Origin: Monodelphis domestica
Taxonomy: Eukaryota; Chordata; Mammalia; Didelphimorphia; Didelphidae
Reading direction: 5' to 3'
Assembly (NCBI RefSeq): GCF_027887165.1
Contig: NC_077230.1
Location: 33,989,351 to 34,053,350, forward strand
Length of the DNA: 64,000 nt
This document shows, in pieces, positions 22,650-35,250 of the stretch (positions are counted from its first letter, which is position 1; each line of letters opens with the position of its first letter). The position numbers were made by a program, and so were the translations under genes. Below the pieces are notes generated by a model. It was not told where the DNA came from. It searched no databases and saw only the letters and a program-made list of their open reading frames with translations.

Positions 22650-23920
22650 TCCCCCCATAAATCTAATTTTTTTAATCACAGATTGGTTTTTGGCTTAATC
22701 ACTGTATTTTGTTGACAGAATTTTACTAAAAATTGTTAAATTAAGTTTCATTAAAAGTCTGGACTTCTGTAATTTTTCCTTCCCTTGTTTAGGTGTTAGG
22801 ATTATAATTATTCAGTGAAATTTAATAGTGCTTTCTCAATGTTTTGAAAATATTTCATGTGTATAGTAATACTATAATTATTCTTTGAAAGTTTGACTCA
22901 ATTCAGGACTAGGAATTTTTCACCAATATCCCCTGAATTCCCACTTTGGCATGGCATTTCATTTATACTTTGATTTCTTTCTCTCAATTTGATTATTAAA
23001 GAACTTTATATGGGATTCTGTTAGTTTGGATATTTAACATGCTCCAAGATTTTTCTCTATTTTGTATTTTCAGTTTTATCATCATAAAGTCATATAAAGT
23101 TGGAAATTATTTGATTCCAGTTTTGTGTTTTATTATATTTTCTAGATTCTTAATTGGATTTTCTTCCATCTTTCTAATCATGTTGATGATTTGTCAAATT
23201 TGTTCATCTTTTTCAAAAAATCAACTTGTAGTTTTATGCATTATTTTCATCATTTGCAAAGTGGATTTTTTACTTAGTTTTCTCTAATTTTTCATAGTTC
23301 ATTTTTCTATATTTTCTATTTATTAGCTGCGTTTCAGATATTTTAGTATGTTATTTCATCCTTACAATTTCTAATTGCATTTCCTGTTTTACCTAAAAGT
23401 TTATCAATTAAAAAGTCATGTTGGTTTTCCAAGTTATGTCTCTTAAAATTCTTTTATGTTATTTCAAATTTTTTAAATTGTCTTTTCTTTTTCCTATAAA
23501 ATGTGGGAAATGAATAATAAACTCTTTTATGAATTTATATTGTCAATCAAATTTCTATATCGGCCATGTTGAAAAAATACGAATGTCTTATTCTGTACTC
23601 TTGAGTCTTTGATTTATCAGGAGGCAAATAGTATACTTTTTCATTAAGCGTCTTGCATCATGGTTGGTCATTACACTGATTAGAATTCCTAATTTGTTCA
23701 ATGTTTTTGTCATTACCATATTGTTCTCCTTGGCTCTGTTTACTTGTCTCTCCTTCACACTTTACAAGTCTTCCCATTATTTTCTCAAACCTTCTTCCAT
23801 TATTTATTGAAATACAATAACATTCTATCATATTTCCATCACATAACTTTCAGCCATTCCCCAATTTGTGGGCTTGCCTTCAAATTTCTATCCCTAGCCA
23901 CATTAAAAAGGTATATAATA
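22650..23920 (-). mobile_element. LINE-1 fragments, antisense
   Basis: Antisense ORF2 pieces: 'ctcaattcaggactaggaat' and, nearer the end, 'cagccattccccaatttgtg' typical of the ORF2 3' end. Probably two fragments. Confidence 0.6.
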
Positions 23921-24099
23921 TATTTTACAATATGTATGCAAATACATATATGTGATATATAAATATCTTTATATATATGACTATCACTCCCTTCCTCTGG
24001 CCTCCCTCTAATTACCCCATTTTCCCACAGTAAGGCCAGCTACATCTCTCACTATGAGTGCTAAGGGGGTAGTATCCTTTTTTATACTTTTTAAACTTT

Positions 24100-24240
24100 T
24101 ACTTTATGTCTTAGTACCAATACTAAGTAAAAAGTTCCAAGACAGAAGAACAGTAAGGGCTAGGCAAAGTTGCCAAATTTGAATGCAGGACCTGTCTGTA
24201 GGTCTGGCTCTCTAACCATTGAAAAACCCAGCTGTCCTGG
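24100..24240 (-). mobile_element. Antisense SINE remnant
   Basis: Contains 'acagtaagggctaggcaaag' and 'ggtctggctctctaaccatt', matching the antisense marsupial SINE pattern, but degenerate. Confidence 0.6.
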
Positions 24241-24514
24241 TATGATCCCTTAATAATGAAGTCTTCAGCCATCATATCAGTGTGTTATGTTTACCCTATT
24301 AGGTGATTAGGATCTGGTTACTTTAACACTATGAACATCAATTAGACTTTGGTAAGAGATATTTGCTTCAACAATATAGTAAGAAAAGAATTCCAAATAT
24401 TACCCCAACACCTTTTCTCCTATTTCAACACAATCACAGGCAAGGATGAGATCATACTTAACTTGGATTTGATCCACCAAATTTACTTACAAATCTCTCA
24501 CTGAACAATGGAAG

Positions 24515-24551
24515 ACTCTCTCTCTCTCTCTCTCTCTTTTTTTTTTTTTTT
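24515..24551. repeat. (CT)n followed by poly-T
   Basis: CT run then about 17 T's. It precedes an unassigned stretch up to about 25020 that ends with AATAAA at 24999-25004. Confidence 0.9.
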
Positions 24552-25205
24552 GCTTTTAAGCATAGCCCAGGCTGGACCCCAGGCCCCAGACTTTCTGTAA
24601 GTGGCTAGAGCTTCTGAACTTTTAAAATGCACAAGGCCTGGCCATCTGCATTCTCTTTCACCTAAAAGAAGACAAAAAAGACACAAAATGACAAAAGTCA
24701 CAGCATGGCATGTACTCCCAACTTCAGCTAAAATCCAGGTAAGACATGATCTGAGAACCCTATGGCAACTGGCCATCCTCACACACTCTACACGAAGGAA
24801 AGGGCCTTGACCATGTTTCCCATTGGATATTTTTGAGTATACCCCGGTTCTACAGCCCATCAAAAAGGCTCCTCTTCACCACATTGTCAGAGGACCCAAG
24901 ACAAATACCTTGCAAATACTCCACAGCCTGCAGGGAGATCAACCTATGCCAGTTCATAGATGGGTCTGTTTGGTTGGCTTTCCATTATGATCACAATAAA
25001 TGTTTCTGAAATAAGAAAAGTACCCCAAATGCCTAAGATTAACCACTATTTCATGATGGAAAATCCTTCATCAAGGGATTGAAACTACAGTTCTCAAAAG
25101 AAAAATTGTAAGTTATCATCAACTTTATTAAACATGATTGCAAATCATTAATAAAATTGTATGCATTAACAGAATGGGGGCTCTACCTCAGGAGGTAGCA
25201 TTACA
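24552..25205. other. Unassigned stretch, possibly a decayed retrocopy
   Basis: Less AT-rich than its surroundings and ending with AATAAA near 25000, which would fit an old processed transcript on the + strand. All frames are short and I recognise no protein, so no gene is called. Confidence 0.25.
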
Positions 25206-25445
25206 AAAGGTCAGAACTGCCAATTTTGGAGAGGATATATAAAAATTAGCACAATGAGTTGTTCTACCTTTGACATGGCATATCCATTTGGGAAAACAAT
25301 TTGGAATTATAATTTTGAAAAAGTGACTTAAAATGTCTATGCCCTTTGAATATTTTACTCTCAAGCATACATTCCCAAGAAACAAAAAAACTAAAAAGGT
25401 CCCCCTGACATCTAAATATTCATTATACCCTTTATGTTGTTGGAG
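25205..25445 (+). mobile_element. Diverged LINE-1 ORF2 end, sense
   Basis: Resembles the ORF2/3' UTR border ('ggaaaacaatttggaattat', 'tatgccctttgaatatttta'). Confidence 0.5.
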
Positions 25446-25600
25446 GCAATTAGGGGAAGAAGTGGTTAGCATGCCGGGCATGGTGTCAGAAGACACAAGT
25501 TCAGATCTAGTTTCAATTACTCATATCCTGGGCAAATCGCTTAAATATTATATTGTCTGTGTCTTGGCTCAAATTTTGCTCAAATAAACTCGGACAATAT
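25445..25600 (+). mobile_element. MIR-like SINE, sense
   Basis: Shows the order gtggttagcatgcc, 'gaagacacaagttcagatct' and 'cctgggcaaatcgcttaaat' expected of a sense MIR/CORE-SINE. Confidence 0.65.
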
Positions 25601-25859
25601 AACATTTAAATGTAGTAGCTTCTGGGAATTTTTTAAGGTTTACAATCCTAACCTTATGAAGTAGGTTCTGAGAATTTCTAAGGTTCACAGCACCGAGCGG
25701 GCAACCTGGACAGAGCTACAAAGACTCCACATATTGCTCTAGCTTTCCATGAGGTTTTGGCCTCAGGACATATCCAGTACCACCCAGCTGAATTTAATCC
25801 CATCAAAAGTCTTCAGAAGTCAGGGAAGTCCAAACTCCAAGATCCCTTCCTCACAGACT

Positions 25860-27151
25860 TCTGGACTTTAATATAAAGAAGGAAACAATAAGTAAATTAG
25901 GTGAACACAGAATAGTATACCTGGTAGACCTTTTGGAAGGGAAAGATTTTAAAACCAAGCAGGACATAGAAAGAGTCACAAAATATAAAATAAATAATTT
26001 TGTCTACATCAAATTAAAAAGTTTTTGTACAAACAAAACCAATGTAACTAAAATCAGAAGGGTAACAACAAATTGGGAAACAATCTTCATAAAAACTCTG
26101 ACAAAGGTTTAATTACTCAAATTTACAAAGAGCTAAATCAATTGTACAAAAAACCAAGTCATTCTCCAATTGATGAATGGGCAAGGGACATGAACAGGCA
26201 GTTCTCAGCCAAAGAAATCAAAACTATTAATAAGCACATGAAAAAGTGTTCTACATCTCTTATAATCAGAGAGATGCAAATCAAAACAACTCTGAGGTAT
26301 CACGTCACACCTAGCTGATTGGCTAATATAACAGCTATGAAAAAGAGTGAATGCTGGAGTGGATGTGGCAAAGTAGGTACACTAATTCATTGCTGGTGGA
26401 GTTGAGAATTAATCCAACCATTCTGGAGGGCAATTTGGAACTATGCCCAAAGGGCGATAAAAGAATGTCTGCCCTGTGATCCAGCCATAGCACTACTGGG
26501 CTTGTACCCCAAAGAGATAATAAGGAAAAAGACTTGTACAAGAATATTCATAGCTGCACTCTTTGTGGTGGCCAAAAATTGGAAAATGAAGGGATGCCCT
26601 TCAATTGGGGAATGGCTGAACAAATTGTGGTATATGTTGGTGATGGAATACTATTGTGCTAAAAGGAATAATAAAGTGGAGGAATTCCATAGAGACTGGA
26701 AGAACCTCCAGGAAGTGATGCAGAAGGAAAGGAGCAGAACCAGGAAAACATTGTACACAGAGACTGATACATTGTGGTACAATCGAAGGTAATGGACTTC
26801 TCCATTAGTGGAGATGCAATGTCCCTGAACAATCTGTAGGGATCTAAAAAACACTATCCACAAGCAGAAGATAAACTGTGGGTGTAAAATACCGATGAAA
26901 AGCAACTGCTTGACTACAGGGGTGGAGGGGATATGACTGAGGAGAGACTCTAAATGAACACTCTAATGCAAATACCAACCACATGGAAATTGGTTTGAAT
27001 CAAGAACACATGTGATACCCAGTGGAATTGCGTGTTGGCTGTGGGAGAGGTGGTGGGAGTGGGGGAGGGAAGAAAAGAAAATGATCTTTGTTTCCAATGA
27101 ATAATGTTTGGAAATGACCAAATAAAAATCAAAAAATAAATAAAAATAAAA
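25860..27151 (+). mobile_element. LINE-1 3' end with ORF2 C-terminus, sense
   Basis: Well preserved: 'gaacacagaatagtatacct', 'gaatgggcaagggacatgaa', 'catgaaaaagtgttctacat', 'acacagagactgatacattg', and an A-rich tail at 27120-27151. The open stretch 26073-26318 is ORF2 C-terminal sequence ([19 protein letters not shown]). 5'-truncated; no intact ORF. Confidence 0.92.
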
Positions 27152-27860
27152 CCCTTTTCTCTCCCTACTCAAGTTTGGGGGAACTCAGGCTTTGGCAGCC
27201 TGAGCCCCCTGCTAGTCAAGTTGACTGACCCTGGGTTTGGCCCCTTGGCCACAGTTCAGAAACAGGGCAACAGGAGCTGAGGTAAAGCCTGACAGAATCA
27301 AAATGCCTTTTTTCAGGTTTCTCTTCTCTCAGTCCCTTCAATTGAGAAGTGTTGGGGGGAAATTTCCTGTCACAAGCAGGAAAAAGTGGGTAACCCTCAG
27401 GATAAAGTCTTATTCAACCTTCTGTCTTCAGCTTCTCCCCACTGAAAGACCAATTGCTCTTCTGAAGATAACCTTCTCTTCCTCAAGATTCCAACCTCCT
27501 GCTCCTGGCGCCCCTTCCCCAATGAAGTGATCAGATCCACACACTCTTCAGCCTGGCACTTTTTGTTTAGTGCCTGCCTCTGTCACAAGATCTAATGTTG
27601 GGCATTTTAAGTGAAAAATTCAATTATTTAGTTTTGTATTTAAAATCATTCATCTAGTGTGTCATAGAATGATTGAAAATATTTCTTTATTCTGAACTTA
27701 AGCATTACATAAAGTGAGCATGTCTCAAAGTAGAAAAGTGGTTTGTATATAGAATTAAGAATCTCTACCATATGGAGCTAGAATTATTTTTATTGGTATA
27801 TAATACATTCAAAATGTTTCTTTCAAATTTATCCTGTTTCTATGGTTTATAAAAAGGTTA
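27152..27860. other. Unassigned spacer
   Basis: No gene recognised. 27160-27600 is GC-richer than its surroundings and could be part of an LTR or LINE 5' region, but I cannot place it. Confidence 0.3.
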
Positions 27861-27869
27861 ATTCTGGGC

Positions 27870-28420
27870 TTCCTTCTGTTATCTTTTATGGAGATTCTAG
27901 GTTTTTTTTTTTATAAGAACCCAATATTTGATCAATTACCCCAAATCTATACCACTGAGTCTCCAATGTCTCTTAGACAGTACCATAATGTTGAGATGAT
28001 CACTGCTTTATAGTACAGTTTAAGATCTGGTACTGGTAGGCTCCCACCATTCACATTTTTCCCCCATTAGTCCCCTTGATATTCCTTTGTACTTCCAGAT
28101 GAATTTTGTAATTATTTTTTCTAGTTCAATAAAATAGTTTTTTTGGTAGTTTTATTAATATGGTACTGAAAAAGTAAATTAATTTTTAGGTAGGAAGTAT
28201 CATTTTATTATGTTAATTCATCCTAGCCATGAGTCATTGTACTTTCCCAATTATTTAGATCTAGTTTTAATTGTGTGGAAAGTGTTTTGTAATTGGGTTC
28301 ATAAAATTCCTGCTTGTCTTGGCAAGTAGATTGCTAAATATTTTATATTGTCTAGGGCAATTAAAATGAAATTTCTTTTTCTAAGTCTTGCTGCTGAATT
28401 GTTGTTGGAAATATGGCTGG
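27870..28420 (-). mobile_element. LINE-1 ORF2 fragment, antisense
   Basis: Antisense ORF2: 'gatcactgctttatagtaca', 'aagatctggtactggtaggc', 'ccagatgaattttgtaatta'. Confidence 0.8.
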
Positions 28421-28950
28421 CAGAGGGTTTCTCCCACTCCCATCTTCTGTGCTAGTTTTGTTGATTTCAGAATCTTAGCAGTAGATAGAAAGCAAACAAG
28501 AACAGTTCTAACTTTCAGAAACTGGTTGGGCCTGTGTCTTTGGGCTGAATTGAGAAGAGGCACTCGGAATCAGGACTGGGAAGCCAACACTCCTCCCACC
28601 TCCAACACCAGGAAGGAAGTAACAACCAGGCAGGAATAAGGGCTAGTCACAAGACCCAAATGCCACTCCCAGTTGCCCCTTCCCCCACCAACTATCAGTC
28701 TTGTTTCCTTTCCAAATAGCCTTCTTACCCTTCTCCCCAACTTCTTGATTTTAGTCAGTCTCTCTCTTTTCCCCTCCCTAATGTTACTCCCTTTCCAATG
28801 TCCTCCCCTCTTATTTATTCCCCTCTTACTATAGTGCCTTTTAAATGACCCCCCAACCTCTCCCTCTCTTGTGTAGCTCCCCTCCCCACATGCCCATTTA
28901 TTATCCTTCTACTTCTCCATAAGAAACAATACAATTCTCTGCCCCAATGG
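28421..28950. other. Unassigned pyrimidine-rich stretch
   Basis: CT-rich sequence between two antisense LINE-1 pieces; perhaps a LINE-1 5' region or an LTR. No gene seen. Confidence 0.3.
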
Positions 28951-29850
28951 ATCTGATTGTTCTCTCTCTGAGTCAATTTCAGTGTGTATAAGATTTAAGT
29001 ATTACATGTTGCCAAACTCTTCCATTCTTCCATTGAATTGATCTTCTCCCCCTCCCCCATGAGCTTCTTTATGAAAAATATATTTACCCCATTTTATCTC
29101 TTTTCCAATTTCTCTTAGTATTAACCTATGTTTACATCTAGTTTTTTAAATACATTTTGACATATCATCCTATACAGTTTGTCACTGTACCCTCTTTCTA
29201 GCTAACCTGATGAAAATAACATTTTTAAGTGTTATCAAAATCTTTTCTTATAGAAATACATATCATTTTTACCTCATTGGGTCCCTTAAAAAGTTTGGTT
29301 TTCTTTCTTTTTTCTTTCTTACCTTTTGGTGATTCTCTTGAGTTCTGTTTTGGGGTATGAAATTTTCTGTATGTCAGGTCTTTTCTTTAGGAATGCTTGG
29401 AAGTCTTTTTAAAATTAAATTACCAAAATTTCCAGTGCATGACTATAATCAATATTGCTGGGTAGTTGATTCTTGGTTGTAGACCCAGTTTCATATTTCA
29501 TATTCTGTAATATCATATTTTTTGCCTTGCAGTCCATCAGAGTGGATGCAGCCAGTTCCTGTGTTATCCTAACTGTGCATCCATGATATCTGAATGGTTT
29601 CTTTGTAGCATCTTTTCCTTATTCTGGAAATTCTTGAACTTGGCTATAACATTCCTTGGTGTTGTCAATTAGCTATTAAATGCAGCAGGTGGTCTGTGGA
29701 TTCTTTCAATGTCTACTTTACCCTCTTGTTCAAGAATGCCTGAGCAGTTTTCTTGAATAATTTCCTGTAGAATGATATCCAGACTTTTTTCTTTGGTCAT
29801 GATTTTCTGGTAGTCCAATGTTTCTTAAATTGTCTCTTCTGGATCTATTT
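28950..29850 (-). mobile_element. LINE-1 ORF1 region, antisense
   Basis: Antisense pattern also seen in the longer element at 33900-34420: 'gaatgcctgagcagttttct', 'gtagaatgatatccagactt', 'catgattttctggtagtcca'. It stops just before the gene C exon at 29891 and probably marks where the 5' part of gene C was lost. Confidence 0.7.
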
Positions 29851-29890
29851 TTTAGGTCTTTTTTCCCAACGATTCCTTTTTCTTCTGCAG

Positions 29891-29987
29891 AGAAATGGAA
29901 TTAAAAAATGAAGAGATGGAATTGAAAAGAATAATAGAAGAAGAAGGTCAGAAATATAAAAAAGACCTCAAGGAAATTGATGAAAGT
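29891..29987 (+). pseudogene. Gene C exon 6 relic, coiled-coil segment
   Basis: Acceptor TTTTCTTCTGCAG and a GT donor at 29988, open, same phases as exon 6 of A and B (2 to 0) but nine bases longer. It reads EMELKNEEMELKRIIEEEG and continues K-K-D-L-K-E-I-D-E, a clear heptad-like charged helix. LKRIIEEEGQKYKKD lines up with LKILIEEDQGCRKN of gene B. This copy looks closer to a classical coiled coil than A or B. Confidence 0.65.
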
Positions 29988-29999
29988 GTGAGAGTACAG

Positions 30000-30000
<1 letters not shown>

Positions 30001-30064
<64 letters not shown>
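30001..30064. repeat. (AT)n microsatellite
   Basis: Over 60 bases of perfect AT, 15 bases after the gene C exon 6 donor. It generates the 'IYIYIY' open frames on both strands. Confidence 0.97.
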
Positions 30065-30067
<3 letters not shown>

Positions 30068-30673
30068 CTGTATCTATGATTAAAAACCCAGTGTCTGGCT
30101 CAAATATTTTCCCTCTTCTTTGTGAATAAAATCTACACACAGAGAGTGGTTTCATTTGATAATATTAAGAAGGAAGACTTACTATGAAGTCCTCCTTCTA
30201 ATGTCCATCCTGGATGTCTAAACCTCACCAAGTCGGTAACATCTTAGTGCTCTGGGAAACTCTCTGCAACTAGAGAGCAATGGAAGTGACACTTTCCTTC
30301 AAAAAGTTAATTCTTCACTGGGAGATCTTTTTGCCTTTGAATTCTATCCCTAACCTCATCTACTATGTCTATTCCTATCCCCTTTCCCTTTCCCATCCCC
30401 ATTTCGACCTCTATACGAATGTCTATCCCTATCCCTAACTTCATGTTAATCCTTAAATCTATTTTGATTATTATTCCCTGACAACCTATTCATGGAATTT
30501 GTGTATAAGTATTTTTCATGTATAGTATTAAGGGGTTAATTGGAGAGCAGAGAGGCCAGATAAGTGGCTAGCAGGTACAAATGAGTTATTTATAGAATAG
30601 TTATGAATGCTGGAGAAAAAAAGGATTGAATAAATTGAAATTAATAGAATTATTATGGTTGCACAAATTTCAG

Positions 30674-30806
30674 ACTAACAACTTGATAGAGAAACTTAAA
30701 AAATACGTGAACATATCTGAAGTGAATATCGGAAATCAGCCTGAGGAGACAGTAAAAGAAGATATAACAACAGGGCAATTATTGGCCGCAGAGGATATCA
30801 GTTTAG
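30674..30806 (+). pseudogene. Gene C exon 7 relic
   Basis: Acceptor AAATTTCAG, donor TTAG|GTAAGA, phase 0 to 1, open. It is shorter than exon 7 of A/B (133 against 211 bases) and ends TTGQLLAAEDISLG where A/B read SPGQLLAQGDFNSG. Confidence 0.75.
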
Positions 30807-30999
30807 GTAAGAGTTTGATTCTTGATTAGGCTGAAAGGAATCAATTAGTGTCAAGAAAAGAGGCAGCAGAGGTTATAATGTAAATATGGAATTTTAGCTG
30901 ATAAACATTCTGTTGGTCTATTAACACAAATATTTTTAATTTTTTAATTGTACAATTTTAATTTTAAATTAAAAAATTTTTAAAAATTAAAAAAAATTT

Positions 31000-33900
31000 A
31001 AATGTTACATGGAGAAACAATTTTGGACAAGTTTTTTTTTTTACCATTTTAAAATTCAGATTTGCTACTTACCCTCCTCCCGCTCCCAGACAAGATGATT
31101 AATAGGAGAGAGGAGCATATACCCATACTTTCATGTTATACATACTTCCATGTTCTTTCTGTCCATAGATGATAGAAGACACCTATCACTCTTACAATAT
31201 AAATCTCATGAAGGTTATATTATAGGAGCAGATGTCAGGTTTTGATCTGTCCTTAGCTTCTAAAATTCTGTCTTTGGCTACAGACACTATTTTCTTCATG
31301 AATCCCTTGCAGTTATCTTGGAGACTTACTTTACTGATAATGGTTTTAGTCCTTCACAGTTGATCATGGCAAAATACTTCTGTTACTATATACATTGTTC
31401 TTCTGGTTCTGTTCACTTTTTTCTGAACTCACTCTTTCACTGTTTTTTTATGGTACAATAGTATTTCATTATAACTATATAGAACAACTTGTTCATTCTT
31501 CTCCCACATGATGAATAACCCCATAGTTACCAATTCTTTGCCACTACAAAAAAAGGTGCCAATAATATTTTGGTACAGTTAATTCCTTTTATTCTATCTT
31601 TGATCCATTTGGGATACTAAGCCTGTAATGAGACTACCGGCTCAAAGGGTATGCATAGTTGTCTTTGGGTATGGTTCCCTATAGCTCTCAAGAATGGTTG
31701 TATCATTTCATAGTTCCACCAACAGCATATCAGTGTTTCATTTTTCCCATGTCTCCTCCAACATTTATCATTTAAGTCAGTTTAGCTAATATGAAAGTTA
31801 AGAAGACATATCTCAGAATTGTTTTAATTTAACTTTCTCTCATCAGTAGTGATTTGGAGCATTTGTTCCTATAACTGAATAATTTTAATCTCTTCCTCTG
31901 AGAACTGCCTGTTGATATCTATTTCTTGATTGGGGAATGTTTTGTATTCTTATAAATTTGACTTGGTTCTCTATATATTTGAGAAATGAGGCTTTAGTCA
32001 GATACTTTATATAACCCCCCCCCATTGGTTGTTTCCTAGATTTGTTGTTTCCTTTCTCATTTGTTTTATTTCAGTAAAATCTTTTAAATTTAATTAAATT
32101 AAAATACTTTTTTAAATTAAGTAAGCCATGATTTATATATTTGATTTATTTTTTCAAAAAACCAAATTTTTTTCTTATTTGTTAGTTCTATAGTTTTATT
32201 TCAATTTATTCATATCTCCCTTGATTTTCAGGATTTCCAAATTGCCGTTTAATTATGGGTTTTTAATTTGTTTTTTTATAGTTTTTTTACTTGCCTAACC
32301 AATTAATTGATGTTCTGTTTCTCTATTTTATTAATATAAGCTATGAGATATGAATTTCCTTCTAAGTAGTGCTTGGCTACATCCCATAAATTTTGTTTGC
32401 ATTCCATAAATGTTGTTAATGAAATTGTTATTTGTTTCTATGATTTAATCTTTGATCCATTTGCTCTTTAGGAAAAGATTGTTTCTAATTCTAAAAATTA
32501 GTTTCTAATTTATTTTTAGTCTTCTGCATTTTGTGTCACTTTTCTAGCATTCTGGTCTGAAAAGTATGGATTTAATATTTCTGTTTCTTAACATTTGGAT
32601 GTGAGGCTTTTATGACCACTTATGTGGTTGATTTTTGTGAAAGTCACACATATTGCTGAGAAAAAGTGCTTTCCTTTCTATTTCCCTTCAGTTTTCTCCA
32701 GAGGTCTATCATGTCTGGGTTTTCTAAAGTTCTCTTTACCTTCTTAACTTCTTTCTTGTTTATTTTCTGGTTGGATTTATCTACTTTTGACAGGGGAAGG
32801 TTGAGATATTCCCCACTAGTAATATTCTTATTTTATTTTTCCTTCTGTAACTTCATTAATTCTTCCTTTATGAATATGGATGCTATGACATTTGATACAT
32901 AAATGTTTAATAATGATATAATTTTCATTATCTATCAAACCTTTTATCATTATGATATTTCTTTCCTTATTTCCTTTGATCAGATCAGTCTTTGCTTTTG
33001 ATTTCTCTGAAATCAGATTTGCTATCCTGGCTTTTATTACTTTATTTGAGGCATAGTATATGCTACTCCAGCCTCTTTTATTCTGTGTGTGTTGTCTCCA
33101 TGTTTTAAATGTGTTTCTTGTGGGCAGAATAATGTGGTGTTCTGGTGTTTAAACAACTCTGCTATCCTTTTCTGTTTTATGTGTAAGTTCAGTCCATTCA
33201 CATCCACATTCCATATTACTAATTGTGTTTTCATGCATCTTATTTTCCTTGTTTATTCTTCTCTTTCTCTCTTTTCAGCCTTTCCATGTTCATAGATGTT
33301 TTGTTATTGACTATCACCTCCCCCAATTCAACCCTCCTTTTTTGTTCACCCTCAACCCCTTATTCTCTCTAACCTCCTACTTCCCTATAGGGTAAGATAA
33401 GTTTCTACAGATGAATATGGCTGTTATTTCCTTTTTGAGCTAGTTCTGATGAGAGTAAGGTCCAATCAGAGTTAAAGCACATCTCCTCCACTGGATTTGC
33501 TGTTTATGTGCCTGTTAATGAGAAATAGTTTGCCTCCTTCTAGATCTCCTTTTCTCTCTTCTCCATTTATTCTTCTTTCCCATTCCCTCCCATTTAATAT
33601 CATCCCATCTTATTTAGCTTCCTTTCTTTGATGCATACCCCTTTTATTGCTCCAATATTAAGTATTTTAGATACTTTAATCTTAAGTATTATTTTCAATA
33701 TTAAGTATTTTAGATTCTTTAGCTTTAGCTTGCCTTTGAACTATTATAGATGTCTTAATTATTTCAATGATCATCTTGCCAGGTATGAATGAACTCAATT
33801 CAACTTTCGCAAAACTATCAAGTATTATTCCTCTCTTGAGTTTTGAATTTAGTCATCAAATTTTGTTTTCAACTTTTTTGCATGAGAAAAGTCCAAATTT

Positions 33901-35250
33901 CTCTATTTCATTAAAGAGCAGTTGTTACCTTTTGGAAGTTTAATCTTGGCTTTACTCGGTGTATAATTCTAGGTTGCAGTCCTTTGAATCTTTGCTTTTC
34001 AGAATGTCATATTCTGTGCCTTCCAGTCCTTTAATGTAAAAACTGCTATGTCCTGGAGAATCCTGACTATGGCTCCTCAATATTTAAAATGTTTCCTTCT
34101 GGCAGCTTCTACTACTTTTTCTGTGGCCTGGGAGTTCTGGAATTTGGTTATAGTAGTACTGGGGTATTTTATTTTGGGTTCTCTTTCAGGAAGAGATTGG
34201 TGGATTCTCTCTATTTCTATTTCCCCCTCTTGTTTGAGGATATCGTAATATTCCCTGAGGACTTCTTAAAATATGAAATTCAGGATTTTCTATTGATCAT
34301 GGTTTTCAGGTATTCTGATGATCTTCAGATGATTTCTCCTGGGTCTATTTTCTAGGCTGGTCATATTTACAATTGAAGTATTTCAGACTTTCTTCTATTT
34401 TTTTTTTAATTTTGGATTTTGTTTTATTGTTTCTTGCTTATGGTTTCATTAACTTCTATCAGTCCAATTCTAATTTTAAGGAGTTTTCTTCCTTGAGTTC
34501 TTGGGTTTCCTTTTCCACTTGACTGTCTTTTCTTTAAAGGGTTGTTTCCTTCAGGTTCTGTTTTGTTTGTTTTGGTTTTGGGTTTGTTTTTTTGTTTTGT
34601 TTGTTTGTTTGTTGTTGTTGTTGTTTTTTGGTCTCTATTCCCATTTGGTGGATTCAATTAATTAGGAAGTTTTTTTCTTCAATGATTTTTTTCCCCCAGC
34701 TGTTGAGTTTTTCAATTAATTCCCTTATATTTTTTAACTTCTTCCAGGGATTCTTTTTAAGATCTAAACTCCTTGCCCACTTTCTTTTGAGGCTTCACAT
34801 GTTTCCTTTATGGCATTGTTGTCCTCTTCTGAGTCCATATATTGATCTTCCTTGTCACTAAAGTACATTTCCCAGGTCAGTTTTTTCTTTTTTTACTTGT
34901 TTTTCCATTTTTTTCTTTCCTTTGTAACCATATTTATCTTTTGAGATCCTTCTCTGTTCCTGGAGTAAAAGGGTATATTGTTCTAAGATTACAGAGTACT
35001 CTTCTCTGGTATTTGGTGTAGGACTAGCTGCCCTTGTTCCTCGTGGTTTGCCTGTCAAGGAGACAGCAGTACTGGCATGTTCTGGGGAGGTTGGCAACTG
35101 TTTCATCCAACTATATTTAGCATAATGACTTACCAGTTCCCCCATTGTTTTGTGGGTTAGTCTGGTCCCCACTATGTTGCTTCACTGCCCCTACCAAGTA
35201 GCCTGGGTGGAAAAGGTTCCCTGCTTTGATTTCTACTGCCCCAGGCTTTC
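31000..35250 (-). mobile_element. LINE-1, antisense, with ORF1 and ORF2 start
   Basis: Antisense element whose 3' end is shared with genes A and B at the same intron position. Here it keeps more of its 5' side. The frame 33037-33234 (minus) carries the ORF2 endonuclease start (WNVDVNGLNLHIKQKRI, then CPQETHLKH). 34424-35172 (minus) is ORF1-like charged sequence. Most of ORF2 between is deleted or broken, so it is not active. Confidence 0.8.
34556..34630. repeat. (GTTT)n/(GTT)n simple repeat
   Basis: Run of TTTG and TTG units inside the antisense LINE-1. Confidence 0.85.

Noticed and set aside
24498..24863. 121-codon minus-strand frame
   Set aside because: Runs through a CT/poly-T simple repeat, and I recognise no protein; kept only as an unassigned stretch.
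26073..26792. Open frames with protein-like sequence
   Set aside because: They are LINE-1 ORF2 C-terminal fragments in a truncated element, not host genes.
29895..30155. IYIYIY frames on both strands
   Set aside because: Produced by the (AT)n microsatellite; only 29891-29987 is supported as an exon relic.
33037..33234. Minus-strand frame with an endonuclease-like start
   Set aside because: It is the beginning of LINE-1 ORF2 and stops after 65 codons; inactive.
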